NCBI GenBank assembly: GCA_937892115.1
Contig: CALAUI010000026.1
Coordinates: 1-64,000, forward strand
Direction: 5' to 3'
Source of the DNA: an uncultured Clostridia bacterium
Lineage (GTDB): Bacteria > Bacillota > Clostridia > Oscillospirales > Acutalibacteraceae
DNA length: 64,000 bases
Position numbers and translations under genes: made by a program. How positions within the stretch are numbered: position 1 is the stretch's first letter; every line of letters starts with the position of its first letter. Shown here piece after piece: positions 1 through 8,360 of the stretch. The notes below the pieces were generated by a model that made no database searches, was not told the DNA's origin, and saw only the letters and a program-made list of their open reading frames with translations.

Positions 1-55
1 TACCCGACCTACGCCCTTAGCAGGGGCGCCTCGTCACCAACTTGAGTACTTCTCC
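1..55 (-). tRNA. tRNA-Ser (GCT), 3' part cut off by window edge
   Basis: On the minus strand the gene opens with GGAGAAG, followed by a D-arm (CTCAAG..TTGGTGA) and an anticodon loop CTGCTAA, which gives anticodon GCT. The variable arm begins with GTAGGTCGGGTA and runs off the window at base 1, so the T-arm and acceptor 3' strand are not visible. The 5' end at base 55 is set by the usual serine acceptor sequence. Confidence 0.85.
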
Positions 56-106
56 GTGTCAGCAGCGTTTTTCCGCATATATTTAATTGGAATTGCTTGT
101 AAGTTA

Positions 107-197
107 TGGCGGAGAGAGTGGGATTCGAACCCACGGTACCCGTAAGAGTACGACGGTTTTCAAGACCGTTCCGTTATGACCACTTCGGTATCTCTCC
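107..197 (-). tRNA. tRNA-Ser (TGA)
   Basis: A complete class II tRNA of 91 nt. The acceptor strands GGAGAGA and TCTCTCC pair, the anticodon loop CTTGAAA gives TGA, a long variable arm is present and the T-loop is GGTTCGAATCC. CCA is encoded at bases 107-109. A strong promoter lies just upstream, so this tRNA and the following tRNA-Ser(GCT) are probably co-transcribed leftward. Confidence 0.95.
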
Positions 198-211
198 GTA
201 AATGCTTGACT

Positions 212-240
212 ATAATATCATAAGGACATCACTATGTCAA
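212..240 (-). promoter_or_regulatory. promoter of the tRNA-Ser pair
   Basis: Minus-strand TTGACA (235-240) and TATTAT (212-217) are separated by exactly 17 bp, and the -10 ends about 15 nt before the tRNA 5' end. This is a near-consensus vegetative sigma site. Confidence 0.75.
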
Positions 241-254
241 GAATTTTTTGAAAT

Positions 255-707
255 TTAATCGGCATATTTAAAGCTCTGTTCGCTTCTGAGAACGTCTCTG
301 TAGAGCTTGCATTCCGCCTTGCATTTTTCAAGGTCAAGATCAAGATAATTACCGCATTCAATCCTTGACGCACCGAACACGGGACCTTCATAGGCGATTA
401 TATCGTCAAGGATTTTTCTTGTGACGTTCAGCACCCGGTCATTGTCCGCATTCCTTACCACAAGGTAGAATCCCGTACGGCAGCCCATGGGTCCGAAATA
501 GATTACGTCATCCTTTATTTCGGAATTGCGTACGAAGGTGGCAAACATATGCTCAACCGTATGAGCGGTCGTCGTATCCATATATGCACCGTTATTGGGC
601 TTTCTCGTCCTCAGGTCGTAGGTCGTAATATCGCCGTCAACTCTTGAAACATATATGCCGGGTTCAAGTTTATTATGGTCAACCGAAAAGCTTGTAATTC
701 TGTCCAT
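255..707 (-). CDS. luxS: S-ribosylhomocysteine lyase LuxS
   Basis: LuxS cleaves S-ribosylhomocysteine to homocysteine and DPD, the precursor of the autoinducer AI-2, in the activated methyl cycle. The protein has about 150 residues, the normal family length. It carries the metal-binding HTVEH motif near residue 50 and the downstream GPMGCRTG segment that supplies the third metal ligand region and the catalytic cysteine context. The frame could open at a TTG at 713, but the ATG at 707 has GAGGA six bases upstream and is preferred. The flavin reductase-like gene starts upstream on the same strand and ends 9 bases before this start, so the two are probably one transcript. Confidence 0.95.
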   Translation of the reverse strand: MDRITSFSVDHNKLEPGIYVSRVDGDITTYDLRTRKPNNGAYMDTTTAHTVEHMFATFVRNSEIKDDVIYFGPMGCRTGFYLVVRNADNDRVLNVTRKILDDIIAYEGPVFGASRIECGNYLDLDLEKCKAECKLYRDVLRSEQSFKYAD

Positions 708-716
708 AGTCAATCC

Positions 717-1268
717 TCACTTAATACTTTTTCCGTCCGAAAAGGCATTGCCCACGGTTTCACCCAGAACGGTATATTTATGGTGAACCGGCTCAAACGT
801 AATGGGGCTGAATTTTGATAAATCGGGCAATCCGTCTTCTCCGAGAATGCTTTCGTCTGCGCTGACGTTGACGATTCTGCCGAAATACTTATGACCGATG
901 ACTTCAATAAGCTCACATTCAAGGGTAACCGGAAGCTCGTTGATGACGGGAGCGTTCACAAATTCACCCTTTGTAACGGTAAAGCCCGCCTTCTCAAGCT
1001 TATCGGGAACGTCATTTCCCGATACGATACCGACGTAGTCACATTCCGTTTCATGCTCTTTATCCGCTATACCTACGGTGAAGCATTTATTCACTTTCAG
1101 ATTATCGGTAGTCTTGTGATCACCCAGATCCACGACCAGCTCGTTCTGACCGCAGATACCGCCCCACGCCGCATTCATGGCATTGGGATTGCCATCCTTA
1201 TCGTAGGTACCGATTATCATTACGGGCTGAGGGAACAGCCACGTCTTTACTCCGAAATTCTTACGCAT
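717..1268 (-). CDS. flavin reductase family (FMN-binding split-barrel) protein
   Basis: The 183-residue protein has the split-barrel flavin reductase pattern: an N-terminal TWLFPQPVMIIGTYD segment, then NAMNAAWGG, and a mid-region in which flavin reductases bind FMN. Such proteins reduce flavins with NAD(P)H or act as small FMN proteins; the substrate cannot be told from the sequence. AGAGGTGAT precedes the ATG. It is the first gene of a two-gene transcript with luxS, driven by the promoter at 1288-1316. Length and motif order are typical for the clostridial members of the family. Confidence 0.85.
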   Translation of the reverse strand: MRKNFGVKTWLFPQPVMIIGTYDKDGNPNAMNAAWGGICGQNELVVDLGDHKTTDNLKVNKCFTVGIADKEHETECDYVGIVSGNDVPDKLEKAGFTVTKGEFVNAPVINELPVTLECELIEVIGHKYFGRIVNVSADESILGEDGLPDLSKFSPITFEPVHHKYTVLGETVGNAFSDGKSIK

Positions 1269-1287
1269 AGTATCACCTCTGCCCTAT

Positions 1288-1316
1288 ATAATACACGCTT
1301 TTACTCTCTTCTTCAA
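1288..1316 (-). promoter_or_regulatory. promoter of the flavin reductase-luxS unit
   Basis: Minus-strand TTGAAG (1311-1316) and TATTAT (1288-1293) are 17 bp apart, about 20 bases before the flavin reductase start. Confidence 0.7.
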
Positions 1317-1325
1317 GATAAATTA

Positions 1326-1354
1326 TTGATTTTTGCACCGTGTATTGATATACT
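1326..1354 (+). promoter_or_regulatory. divergent promoter of the 1383 membrane-protein unit
   Basis: TTGATT (1326-1331) and TATACT (1349-1354) are 17 bp apart on the plus strand, followed by a short leader and a GGAGG site. It is back to back with the luxS-unit promoter. Confidence 0.65.
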
Positions 1355-1382
1355 TGAGTCATACATCAATACGGAGGTTGCC

Positions 1383-2774
1383 ATGACTCTGACAAAAGCA
1401 ATCCTTTGCTGTTTATTCACTTCTTTTGCCGTTCATTACGGCTGGAAAATGAGAGGCACCGTCATAGGCGGAGAAAAAGGCGCAATGGTCCCCGGTATGT
1501 TCTGCGGACTGTCACTTTCTCTTTTTGCAGGCGGAGGAATCGCCTCATATTTCTGCATTCCCGCGGCGGCCGGTCTTATCGGAATGTCATACGGCGGAAT
1601 CGAGCCCTACGGGGATAATATTGCCTGGATAATGGATAAGCACGAGGTTGAGCCCAATCCGAAAAAGGGATACGGAGGGCTTGCTCTCAAGGGCGCTCTG
1701 TGGTTTTCAATCGCAGGGGGCTATATGGGTATGTCCTTTTCCGCAATGGGAGGAAAATACTCCGTAAAGGATATTCTCATTTTTATTGCTTTAGTCTTTA
1801 TTCTGCAATCAATCGGCTACGGTGTATTCAATCAGCCATACGATAAGGAAAAGGGAATACATCCGAAAATCTATCTTACTTACGAATCCCGTGATGAATG
1901 GGGCAGTAACATAGGTGTACTCACGGCAATTATCATCATGGCGGTTATAAACAGAGATTTTACCGCTTTACGCATGACTGTCTGCGGACTTTTCTTCGGC
2001 GCGGTGGGCTGGTTAATCGCAATGCGGCTCTATTATTATACCGAGAATCCCATGAAAAACGGGAAATATCTGCTGGGCGTACTCAGCAGGAAGAAGCTTT
2101 GCGGCGGCTGGGGCAACATGGAATACTGTCTGGGCTCCTTCGGCGGTCTGGGTATAGCTCTCGGCTTCGTCCTCTCGGGAAACGATATCTCCGATATCAA
2201 TAAAAAGATTGAATCGGACGGTATTTTCTCCCCTCTCGGAAATTATGATTCTGCGGTCATTTCCGTATTTATCTTTCTCTTTGCCGTACTTCTTTTCATC
2301 AACGTTGCCGAATACGTTATGGATAAAAAAGGAAAAAAATACAATTCTTTCCTTGCGGACTGCATTGAAAGACCGTTTTTCAACACGATTCCCTTTATCT
2401 TCATACTGATGTGTTCGCTGCCTGCGGCAAAGCTGATGACCGCATTCATGGCTCTTTACGTACTGTTTCTCAAGAATATGTCGGACAGATTCAGACCGGG
2501 AAAGGCAAGAAATATCTTTATCGCCGTATCGGTTCCCGTCCTCGCTGCCGTCTTTATTCTGACTCTTGTTACGTCGGGTCCCTCTCCCCTGCTCATATTC
2601 ATTTCCGGAGGTATTCCCTATATCATCCTTGAGGTGGTCTGGAAGGGAATCACCCCGAAATACGGCGGATGGAAAGCCATGAAATCTCTTAACGAATTTA
2701 CTTATAAAATATCTCTTCTGACCCTGCAGTCAACAATCATTGCTGTCGTGGGCGGACTGATAATCAGCAGGTGA
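1383..2774 (+). CDS. polytopic membrane protein of unknown function
   Basis: A 463-residue protein made almost entirely of hydrophobic segments, with roughly ten or more predicted membrane spans separated by short loops. I do not recognise the family. Glycine-rich stretches such as GGEKGAMVPGMFCG (near residue 30) and GGWGNMEYCLG (mid-protein) are the most distinctive sequences. The open frame extends upstream to 891, but that part runs antisense through the flavin reductase gene and has no ribosome site; ATG 1383 is preceded by ACGGAGGTTGCC. The next gene begins 4 bases after the stop, so the two are translated from one mRNA and may work together at the membrane. Confidence 0.75.
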   Translation: MTLTKAILCCLFTSFAVHYGWKMRGTVIGGEKGAMVPGMFCGLSLSLFAGGGIASYFCIPAAAGLIGMSYGGIEPYGDNIAWIMDKHEVEPNPKKGYGGLALKGALWFSIAGGYMGMSFSAMGGKYSVKDILIFIALVFILQSIGYGVFNQPYDKEKGIHPKIYLTYESRDEWGSNIGVLTAIIIMAVINRDFTALRMTVCGLFFGAVGWLIAMRLYYYTENPMKNGKYLLGVLSRKKLCGGWGNMEYCLGSFGGLGIALGFVLSGNDISDINKKIESDGIFSPLGNYDSAVISVFIFLFAVLLFINVAEYVMDKKGKKYNSFLADCIERPFFNTIPFIFILMCSLPAAKLMTAFMALYVLFLKNMSDRFRPGKARNIFIAVSVPVLAAVFILTLVTSGPSPLLIFISGGIPYIILEVVWKGITPKYGGWKAMKSLNEFTYKISLLTLQSTIIAVVGGLIISR

Positions 2775-2778
2775 AAAG

Positions 2779-3405
2779 ATGAATAATACAATCAAAACAA
2801 TTATCGTCATTGTACTGGCCGTACTCGTGCTGGCGGTGCTGAAGAACTCAGCCGGAAACCCGGACCGTTCCGTTGCGGGAATACGCGACCCCATCCAGAA
2901 GAAGGCATCGGGTGAAGTAAAGACCGAGGCGGCAGGGTACGACGTTACGATAAACTTCAAATTTTCTTATGATATAGAAGCCCTCGTAGTGCATACAAAG
3001 AATTACTACGGCTCAAGCTTCAACAACGATCTTTCCCCCAGGGACCTTGCTCTTGCATGGGGAGAACCTGCAGAAAAAAACGGCGACATAAACTTTCACT
3101 GGAGTCAGTCCGGCAGGTGGTACAGCTGGAATATAAGCGCCGATGACTCCTCAAAAATAAGCGTTGACTCAGTCAACCGTCATTCGGCAAACAATCATAT
3201 CATTCCCGCTGACGACGTTGTTAAAAATCAGCTGAAGAAAATCAAAGCGGGTGACCATATCAGAATCAACGGATATCTCGTGGATATAAGAGGAGAAAAG
3301 GATAACGGCGACTGGTATACGTGGAATTCAAGTGAATCGAGAAACGATACCGGTGACGGTGCCTGCGAAATTATTTACGCCACAAAAATAGAAATGCTCG
3401 ATTAG
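2779..3405 (+). CDS. membrane-anchored exported protein of unknown function
   Basis: The 208-residue protein starts with one hydrophobic helix (about residues 5-22) followed by an extracytoplasmic domain. The C-terminal half contains the patterns WGEPAEKNGDINFHW, SANNHIIPAD and GDHIRINGYLV, then a DTGDGACEIIY stretch. I recall such a tryptophan- and histidine-rich domain in other conserved uncharacterised bacterial proteins, but cannot give it a function. It sits 4 bases downstream of the polytopic membrane gene and is presumably a partner of it. No lipobox is visible, so the helix probably remains as an anchor. Confidence 0.75.
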   Translation: MNNTIKTIIVIVLAVLVLAVLKNSAGNPDRSVAGIRDPIQKKASGEVKTEAAGYDVTINFKFSYDIEALVVHTKNYYGSSFNNDLSPRDLALAWGEPAEKNGDINFHWSQSGRWYSWNISADDSSKISVDSVNRHSANNHIIPADDVVKNQLKKIKAGDHIRINGYLVDIRGEKDNGDWYTWNSSESRNDTGDGACEIIYATKIEMLD

Positions 3406-3416
3406 TCTGTTTGTTC

Positions 3417-3445
3417 TTGATTTTTTAATATTTTTGATATATTCT
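3417..3445 (+). promoter_or_regulatory. promoter of the LRR protein gene
   Basis: TTGATT (3417-3422) and TATTCT (3440-3445) are 17 bp apart and lie 30 bases before the start codon. Confidence 0.6.
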
Positions 3446-3474
3446 ATATACACTATCACTCGGAGGCAAAAACA

Positions 3475-4182
3475 ATGAAAAAAATATTATCAATATTACT
3501 TGCGGCTTTAACGGTTATTACCCTTGCTCTTCCCGCATTTGCGGATGAGGCAAAAAGCGGTACCTGCGGTGCAAACGCAACCTGGAGCTTTGATTCCGCA
3601 ACCGGCAAGCTCACGGTTTCCGGCTCGGGCAACATTTATTCATACGGCAAGAGCTCATCTCCCTTTTACGCTTTCAGAAATCAGATAAAGGAAGCGGTAA
3701 TTGAAGAAGGCATCACCGGTATCGGTCAGTATGCTTTCAGCGGATTTACTCAGGGAAGCAACGAAAAGAGTACGCTCGAAAAGGTAAAATTCCCTTCAAC
3801 ACTCAAGCTGATTGATATGTATGCGTTTTCATACACTTCCCTTAAAGAAGTATCCTTACCCGAAGGACTTGAGGCAATCAACACGGGCGCATTTGCAATG
3901 AATTCCTCGCTCACATCCGTTACCCTTCCCAAGAGCATCAAGAATATTCATTCCTATGCATTCAACGGCTGTACCGCTCTTTCAGCCGTCAACTATGCCG
4001 GCTCCGAAGCCGACAAGGCGGGACTGAGCATCAGCGAAAAGAACGATTCCCTTATGACCGCGAAATGGAACTACAACTACGGTGAAAGCTTCTTCAGCAG
4101 AATCGGCAGAAAAATCAAGGATTTCTTTGCCAGAATCAGAGATTTGCTTTCCACAATCTTCACAAGCTTCGCAGCAGCTTAA
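3475..4182 (+). CDS. secreted BspA-type leucine-rich-repeat protein
   Basis: The 235-residue protein has a signal peptide (residues 1-23, ending in ALPAFA), then repeats of the BspA/LRR_5 type, recognisable by motifs such as EEGITGIGQYAFSG, LPEGLEAINTGAFAMN and LPKSIKNIHSYAFNG. Domains of this kind mediate binding to surfaces or other proteins outside the cell. The last 30 residues form an amphipathic aromatic/basic helix (FFSRIGRKIKDFFARIRDLL) unlike the repeats; similar tails occur on two other exported proteins in this window. A ribosome site CGGAGG precedes the start. It is monocistronic, with its own promoter and a following hairpin. Confidence 0.85.
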   Translation: MKKILSILLAALTVITLALPAFADEAKSGTCGANATWSFDSATGKLTVSGSGNIYSYGKSSSPFYAFRNQIKEAVIEEGITGIGQYAFSGFTQGSNEKSTLEKVKFPSTLKLIDMYAFSYTSLKEVSLPEGLEAINTGAFAMNSSLTSVTLPKSIKNIHSYAFNGCTALSAVNYAGSEADKAGLSISEKNDSLMTAKWNYNYGESFFSRIGRKIKDFFARIRDLLSTIFTSFAAA

Positions 4183-4189
4183 AAACAAG

Positions 4190-4239
4190 CGCTTTCTTTT
4201 CTCTCGGTAGTCAGGTCGGGTCAAAGAAAGCGTTTTAAT
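4190..4239 (+). terminator. terminator after the LRR gene
   Basis: Arms CGCTTTCTTT (4190-4199) and AAAGAAAGCG (4223-4232) pair around a 23-nt loop and are followed by TTTTAATT. Confidence 0.5.
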
Positions 4240-4259
4240 TTACAGTACGGAGGGGAAAT

Positions 4260-5222
4260 ATGGATAAGTACGTTTACTATCGCGGCAAAATCGGTACCTG
4301 CTGGTATAACTTCACGGAGTCTCTGGCTTACGCAATCACATACAGACCCACTCCCGAAGGAATTACCTGCAAAAAAAGAATTCCTTACGGAAGTGAAAGA
4401 CAGCAATTCATAAACACATACTGCAGAGACGATCTGAAAGACGTCAAAAAGCCCCTTTTCATTTACATTCACGGCGGCGGCTGGGTTTCCGGTATCACGG
4501 ATATGCGAAACACCTACATACAGAATTATGCGAAGCTGGGATTCTACACCGCATCAATCGCATACACATACGCCCCGGAGAAGATTTTTCCCGCTCCCCT
4601 GCAGGAAATCTGCAGCGCGGTTGATTACATTTTTGACCACGCGGACGAAGAAAAATATGACACGTCAGATATTCTGATTTCGGGAGAAAGCGCAGGCGGA
4701 TATTACATCTTTTTCCTTGCGGCTCTTGCGGGCGATAAATCCCTTGCGGAAAAGCTCGGTCTGACCTTCCGTCACAACGAAGAATTCAGCATAAAAGCAA
4801 TGATTTCTCACTGCGGATGCGTCAATCTGAAAAAACTGCTTGACCCGAACTGTTATCAATCAAGATTCCCCGATATGAAGATGATGGTCACGTCTTTGCT
4901 CGGTATGAGATACGACAAGGCAAGGGCGTTCCTTGAGACCGATGAGGGATATATGACCTATCCCCACATTACGGATAAATTCCCGCCCGCATTCTTTACG
5001 ACTGCCGCCGGGGACTGGCTCAGATATGAGGGCTATGACCTTATGAAAGAATACAAGTCGCTCGGCATACCCTATGACACATACGAGGGAACGGGTATAC
5101 TGCGCAATCACGCGTGGACAATAGTGACGATAGTTAAAAAGGGAAGAGAATGTCTGGACAAAACTCTTGATTTTGTGCTTCCCTACTTTGAAGAATACGA
5201 ATTTGACAGACAGGAGAAATAA
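4260..5222 (+). CDS. alpha/beta-hydrolase, HSL-type esterase
   Basis: A 320-residue alpha/beta-hydrolase that should hydrolyse carboxylic esters in the cytoplasm. It has the oxyanion-hole motif HGGGW (near residue 75), the nucleophile elbow GESAGG (near residue 142) and a late NHAWT histidine consistent with the catalytic triad. There is no signal peptide. The start follows ACGGAGGGGAA. The PHP-domain gene begins 2 bases after its stop and an alpha-galactosidase follows, so the three probably form an operon, possibly for breakdown of substituted (for example acetylated) sugars; that role is inferred only from the neighbours. Confidence 0.85.
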   Translation: MDKYVYYRGKIGTCWYNFTESLAYAITYRPTPEGITCKKRIPYGSERQQFINTYCRDDLKDVKKPLFIYIHGGGWVSGITDMRNTYIQNYAKLGFYTASIAYTYAPEKIFPAPLQEICSAVDYIFDHADEEKYDTSDILISGESAGGYYIFFLAALAGDKSLAEKLGLTFRHNEEFSIKAMISHCGCVNLKKLLDPNCYQSRFPDMKMMVTSLLGMRYDKARAFLETDEGYMTYPHITDKFPPAFFTTAAGDWLRYEGYDLMKEYKSLGIPYDTYEGTGILRNHAWTIVTIVKKGRECLDKTLDFVLPYFEEYEFDRQEK

Positions 5223-5224
5223 AA

Positions 5225-6202
5225 ATGGGAAAATGGTATGCAGGTGTAGTTCATTCACACACGACCCGCTCGGACGGAATATTTTCACCCGATGAGCTTG
5301 TAAAAAAAGCAGAGGAAAAAGGACTTGATTTTCTCATCATCACCGACCACAATCAATTCTGCGACCCCGTACCGACAAGCAATAAGATACTTGTCATCCC
5401 CGGTACGGAGCTGACAAAAGACGGCGGTCATACAAATATATGGGGTCTTACCCATCCCATAGATAATTTTGACTGTGACACCTATGACGACTGGAATGTA
5501 AAAATAGAATCCGCAAAGCAAGCGGGTGCAACGGTCTGTATCAATCATCCCCTCTGCAGTCAGTGCGGCTGGAGATGGGAAGCACTCGAGCCCGAAAAGG
5601 CAGACTGTATTGAAATATGGAATTCTCCTCAGCATACGGACAATATGAGATGCACCGCATGGTGGCAGGATGAACTGAGAAAGGGTAAAAAAATACCCGT
5701 CGTGGGCGGCAGTGATTTTCACAGAGATTATTTCGTAACGGATTTCCTTGCAAACCCCACAAGCTACGTTTACGCCGAGGAATGCACTCAGGAGGCAATC
5801 CTTTCCGCTATCAGAGCAGGTCACGTTACAATCAGCCCCAACGTGGGGAAAACGATGATTGAAATTACAAGCGGTGACAAAATGATGGGAGATACCGTCA
5901 AGCTTTCAAAAAGCACCACGGTGCTGGTAAAGGTCAGCAAGCTGAAGAAGGGACACACTCTCAAGGTAATCGACAATGAGGGAGTAAAATTTGAATTCAA
6001 GGCAAGGAAGACGGGACCGTATTCCGTCACTCTCCCCATTGACAGACCCGGATTTCTCTGCGCACAGATTGAATACGATATGAATCCCCTGATTGAGCCG
6101 ATTTTCATCAAGGTGGATAAGAAAATCTCACACAACGAGAATCTGACGAAGCTTCCGCCGTTTATCCATGCCCAGACCAATGCAATCTATTTTGAGGCAT
6201 AA
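5225..6202 (+). CDS. PHP-domain metal-dependent phosphoesterase-like protein
   Basis: The N-terminal 200 residues are a PHP domain. HSHTTRSDG (residues 10-18), ITDHN, INHP and GGSDFH give the expected histidine/aspartate metal ligands for two or three divalent ions. PHP enzymes hydrolyse phosphate esters of nucleotides, sugars or histidinol phosphate; the substrate here is unknown. The remaining 120 residues look like a beta-rich accessory domain. Translation is coupled to the esterase (2-base gap, GACAGGAG site). The length of 325 residues fits the family of stand-alone PHP proteins found in carbohydrate loci of gut Clostridia. Confidence 0.85.
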   Translation: MGKWYAGVVHSHTTRSDGIFSPDELVKKAEEKGLDFLIITDHNQFCDPVPTSNKILVIPGTELTKDGGHTNIWGLTHPIDNFDCDTYDDWNVKIESAKQAGATVCINHPLCSQCGWRWEALEPEKADCIEIWNSPQHTDNMRCTAWWQDELRKGKKIPVVGGSDFHRDYFVTDFLANPTSYVYAEECTQEAILSAIRAGHVTISPNVGKTMIEITSGDKMMGDTVKLSKSTTVLVKVSKLKKGHTLKVIDNEGVKFEFKARKTGPYSVTLPIDRPGFLCAQIEYDMNPLIEPIFIKVDKKISHNENLTKLPPFIHAQTNAIYFEA

Positions 6203-6233
6203 ATCCGTGCAGCAAGCTTAAAGGAGCATAATC

Positions 6234-8321
6234 ATGTTATTCATAAAGCGGTTTTTCTTTCTTTTGCAGGCGTTTCTTTTTATAATTTCGTCTTTTTCGG
6301 TTTACAATTCAAAATTCAAATTAACAGTTGACAGAGGGGCGATGAATTTGACATCAATCAAGGATTTCGGCTTTGAACCCATTACCTCGGAAAAGCTGAA
6401 GGTTTCCGATGAAGAAAAAGAAAAATGCCGCAGCTGGTATGAGGATAACATTCTCAATCCGAAGGACACGTTTCCCTTTGATTTCACGGTCGGAGGCAAA
6501 AAGCTCAGCCGCAATTTGCAGGACTGGGATATTTCCGTCGGTGATGAAAGCGAAGCGGGTGGATATCATAAGGGCGGAAAAACCGTATTCATTACTCTCA
6601 ATCACAAAAACAGTTCCCTTTGCGCAACGGCAGAGGCAACGATTTACGAAGAAAACGCCACCTGCGAATGGACGGTTTACATAGAGAATACGGGTGATGA
6701 GGATTCCCCGGTAATAAAAGATTTTTACGGAGCAGACTGCCTGATTGAAACGGGCATTTCAGATCTTTACGTCAGCAGAGGAAGCAGACCCGATGCCGAT
6801 GATTTTGAACTGCTGAAAAGCACCGTAAGTCCAACCCCGATGATTTTCAACGGTGCAGGCGGCAGAGGCGGCTCGTTCCTCCCCTACTTCAACTTAAGCG
6901 GTAAGGAATGCGGTGCCGTAGTTGCAGTCGGCTGGACGGGACAATGGTACGCTTCCCTCAACCAGACCTTAAGCGGTGTCCGTGTAAAGGCAAAGCAGGA
7001 ATTTTTCAATACGTACCTTGAAGCCGGAGAGAAGATCCGCTCTCCTCTGACCTCCGTTACGTTTTATGACGGTGATAATGCGCTCAAGGGATTCAACAGC
7101 TTCAGAAACTGGGAAAAGGACTGCGTTTATCCGGACAGTATCAGACCCATCAACGGCTACGTAATCGCCAATGAATTTTCAACCAAAAACACTCAGGAGC
7201 TCATAGGTGAGGTGGAAAAAGTCAACCCAGAAGTCCTTGAATCAACGGATTACTTCTGGATGGACGCGGGCTGGTATAAATATAACGCGGGCTGGTACGA
7301 CGGTGTCGGAAACTGGATACCCGATCCCGACAGATTTCCCGACGGTCTCAAGCCCCTTTCGGACGCCATGGCTCAAAGAGGCAAAAAATATCTGCTCTGG
7401 TATGAGCCGGAAAGAGTACGTGAAAACACCGTCCTCTATAACGAAGGGATGAGCCACGAGGGCTGGATAATTGAAGACGGCGACAACCTGCTGTGGAATA
7501 TGGGCAACGACGATGCCTGCGATTTCATATCGGCATATATCGCCAAATCCATGACGGACAACGGTGTTTCCATGTATCGCCAGGATTTCAACTTTGACGT
7601 GCTTTCCTACTGGGAAAAGGCAGACAAAGAATTCATGAACGGCAGAACGGGTATCACCGAAAATCATTACGTTACAAATCTTTACAGATATCTTGATACG
7701 CTCATCGACACCGTAGACGGACTGATAATCGATAACTGTGCAAGCGGCGGCAAAAGACTTGATATTGAGATGACGAGAAGAAGCATTCCTCTCTGGCGAA
7801 GCGACTACAACTGCGGCAATGCCGACGGCTCCGTCAAGGAAGACGTACTGGAGGCCACTCAGGCAATGACCTACGGTCTGTCCTTCTGGCTTCCTTACAG
7901 CGGAACGAACAGATATTTCCATTCGGAATACGCTTCACGTTCAGCCATACTCACCTGTCAGTCGGTTTACGAGCCCACCCCCTCGGAATACGACAGATAC
8001 TCGGATATCAGCGGATATATGACAAAGAATTATTATCCTCTGAATTACGGCGGATTGGCTGAAGACAAGTATCTCGCCATGCAGTTCGGCGACGAAACCG
8101 AGGGCGCGGCGTTGATTTATAAGAGAGAAAAAGTCAGAAGCGACGATTTCCGTCTTATCCTTAACGGTCTCTCAAAGGAAAGCGATTATGAAGTCCGCGA
8201 TTTTGACAATCCCGAAAGCGTTTCGGTTATCTCCGGTGAAAAGCTGATGACGGAGGGTATCAGTATATCCGTCAGCGAAACGCCGAAATGTGCGATAATC
8301 CTTTATAACCAAACAAAATAA
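6234..8321 (+). CDS. GH36-type alpha-galactosidase
   Basis: The 695-residue enzyme should remove terminal alpha-galactosyl units from oligosaccharides such as raffinose. It carries the clan GH-D landmarks: FWMDAGWY near residue 341, LLWYEPERV, the nucleophile motif YRQDFN near residue 449, and SGGKRLDIEMTRRS followed by LWRSDY near residue 524, which holds the acid/base aspartate. A beta-sandwich N-terminal region and a C-terminal beta domain flank the barrel. Residues 3-25 are strongly hydrophobic, so unlike most GH36 enzymes it may be exported or membrane-tethered. AAAGGAG precedes the start, 31 bases after the PHP gene. Confidence 0.9.
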   Translation: MLFIKRFFFLLQAFLFIISSFSVYNSKFKLTVDRGAMNLTSIKDFGFEPITSEKLKVSDEEKEKCRSWYEDNILNPKDTFPFDFTVGGKKLSRNLQDWDISVGDESEAGGYHKGGKTVFITLNHKNSSLCATAEATIYEENATCEWTVYIENTGDEDSPVIKDFYGADCLIETGISDLYVSRGSRPDADDFELLKSTVSPTPMIFNGAGGRGGSFLPYFNLSGKECGAVVAVGWTGQWYASLNQTLSGVRVKAKQEFFNTYLEAGEKIRSPLTSVTFYDGDNALKGFNSFRNWEKDCVYPDSIRPINGYVIANEFSTKNTQELIGEVEKVNPEVLESTDYFWMDAGWYKYNAGWYDGVGNWIPDPDRFPDGLKPLSDAMAQRGKKYLLWYEPERVRENTVLYNEGMSHEGWIIEDGDNLLWNMGNDDACDFISAYIAKSMTDNGVSMYRQDFNFDVLSYWEKADKEFMNGRTGITENHYVTNLYRYLDTLIDTVDGLIIDNCASGGKRLDIEMTRRSIPLWRSDYNCGNADGSVKEDVLEATQAMTYGLSFWLPYSGTNRYFHSEYASRSAILTCQSVYEPTPSEYDRYSDISGYMTKNYYPLNYGGLAEDKYLAMQFGDETEGAALIYKREKVRSDDFRLILNGLSKESDYEVRDFDNPESVSVISGEKLMTEGISISVSETPKCAIILYNQTK

Positions 8322-8326
8322 AAAAG

Positions 8327-8356
8327 TGCCGTGGCTGATAATCAGTCACGGCATTT
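8327..8356. terminator. bidirectional terminator
   Basis: Arms TGCCGTG (8327-8333) and CACGGCA (8347-8353) lie between two converging genes, with A-rich sequence on the left and TTTGATTTT on the right, so it can serve both. Confidence 0.75.
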
Positions 8357-8360
8357 GATT

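Noticed and set aside
891..1382. 5' extension of the 1383 membrane protein frame
   Set aside because: It runs antisense through the flavin reductase gene, has no ribosome site, and ATG 1383 is preceded by CGGAGG and a promoter.
7242..7922. 226-codon minus-strand frame
   Set aside because: It is the complement of the conserved GH36 catalytic region.
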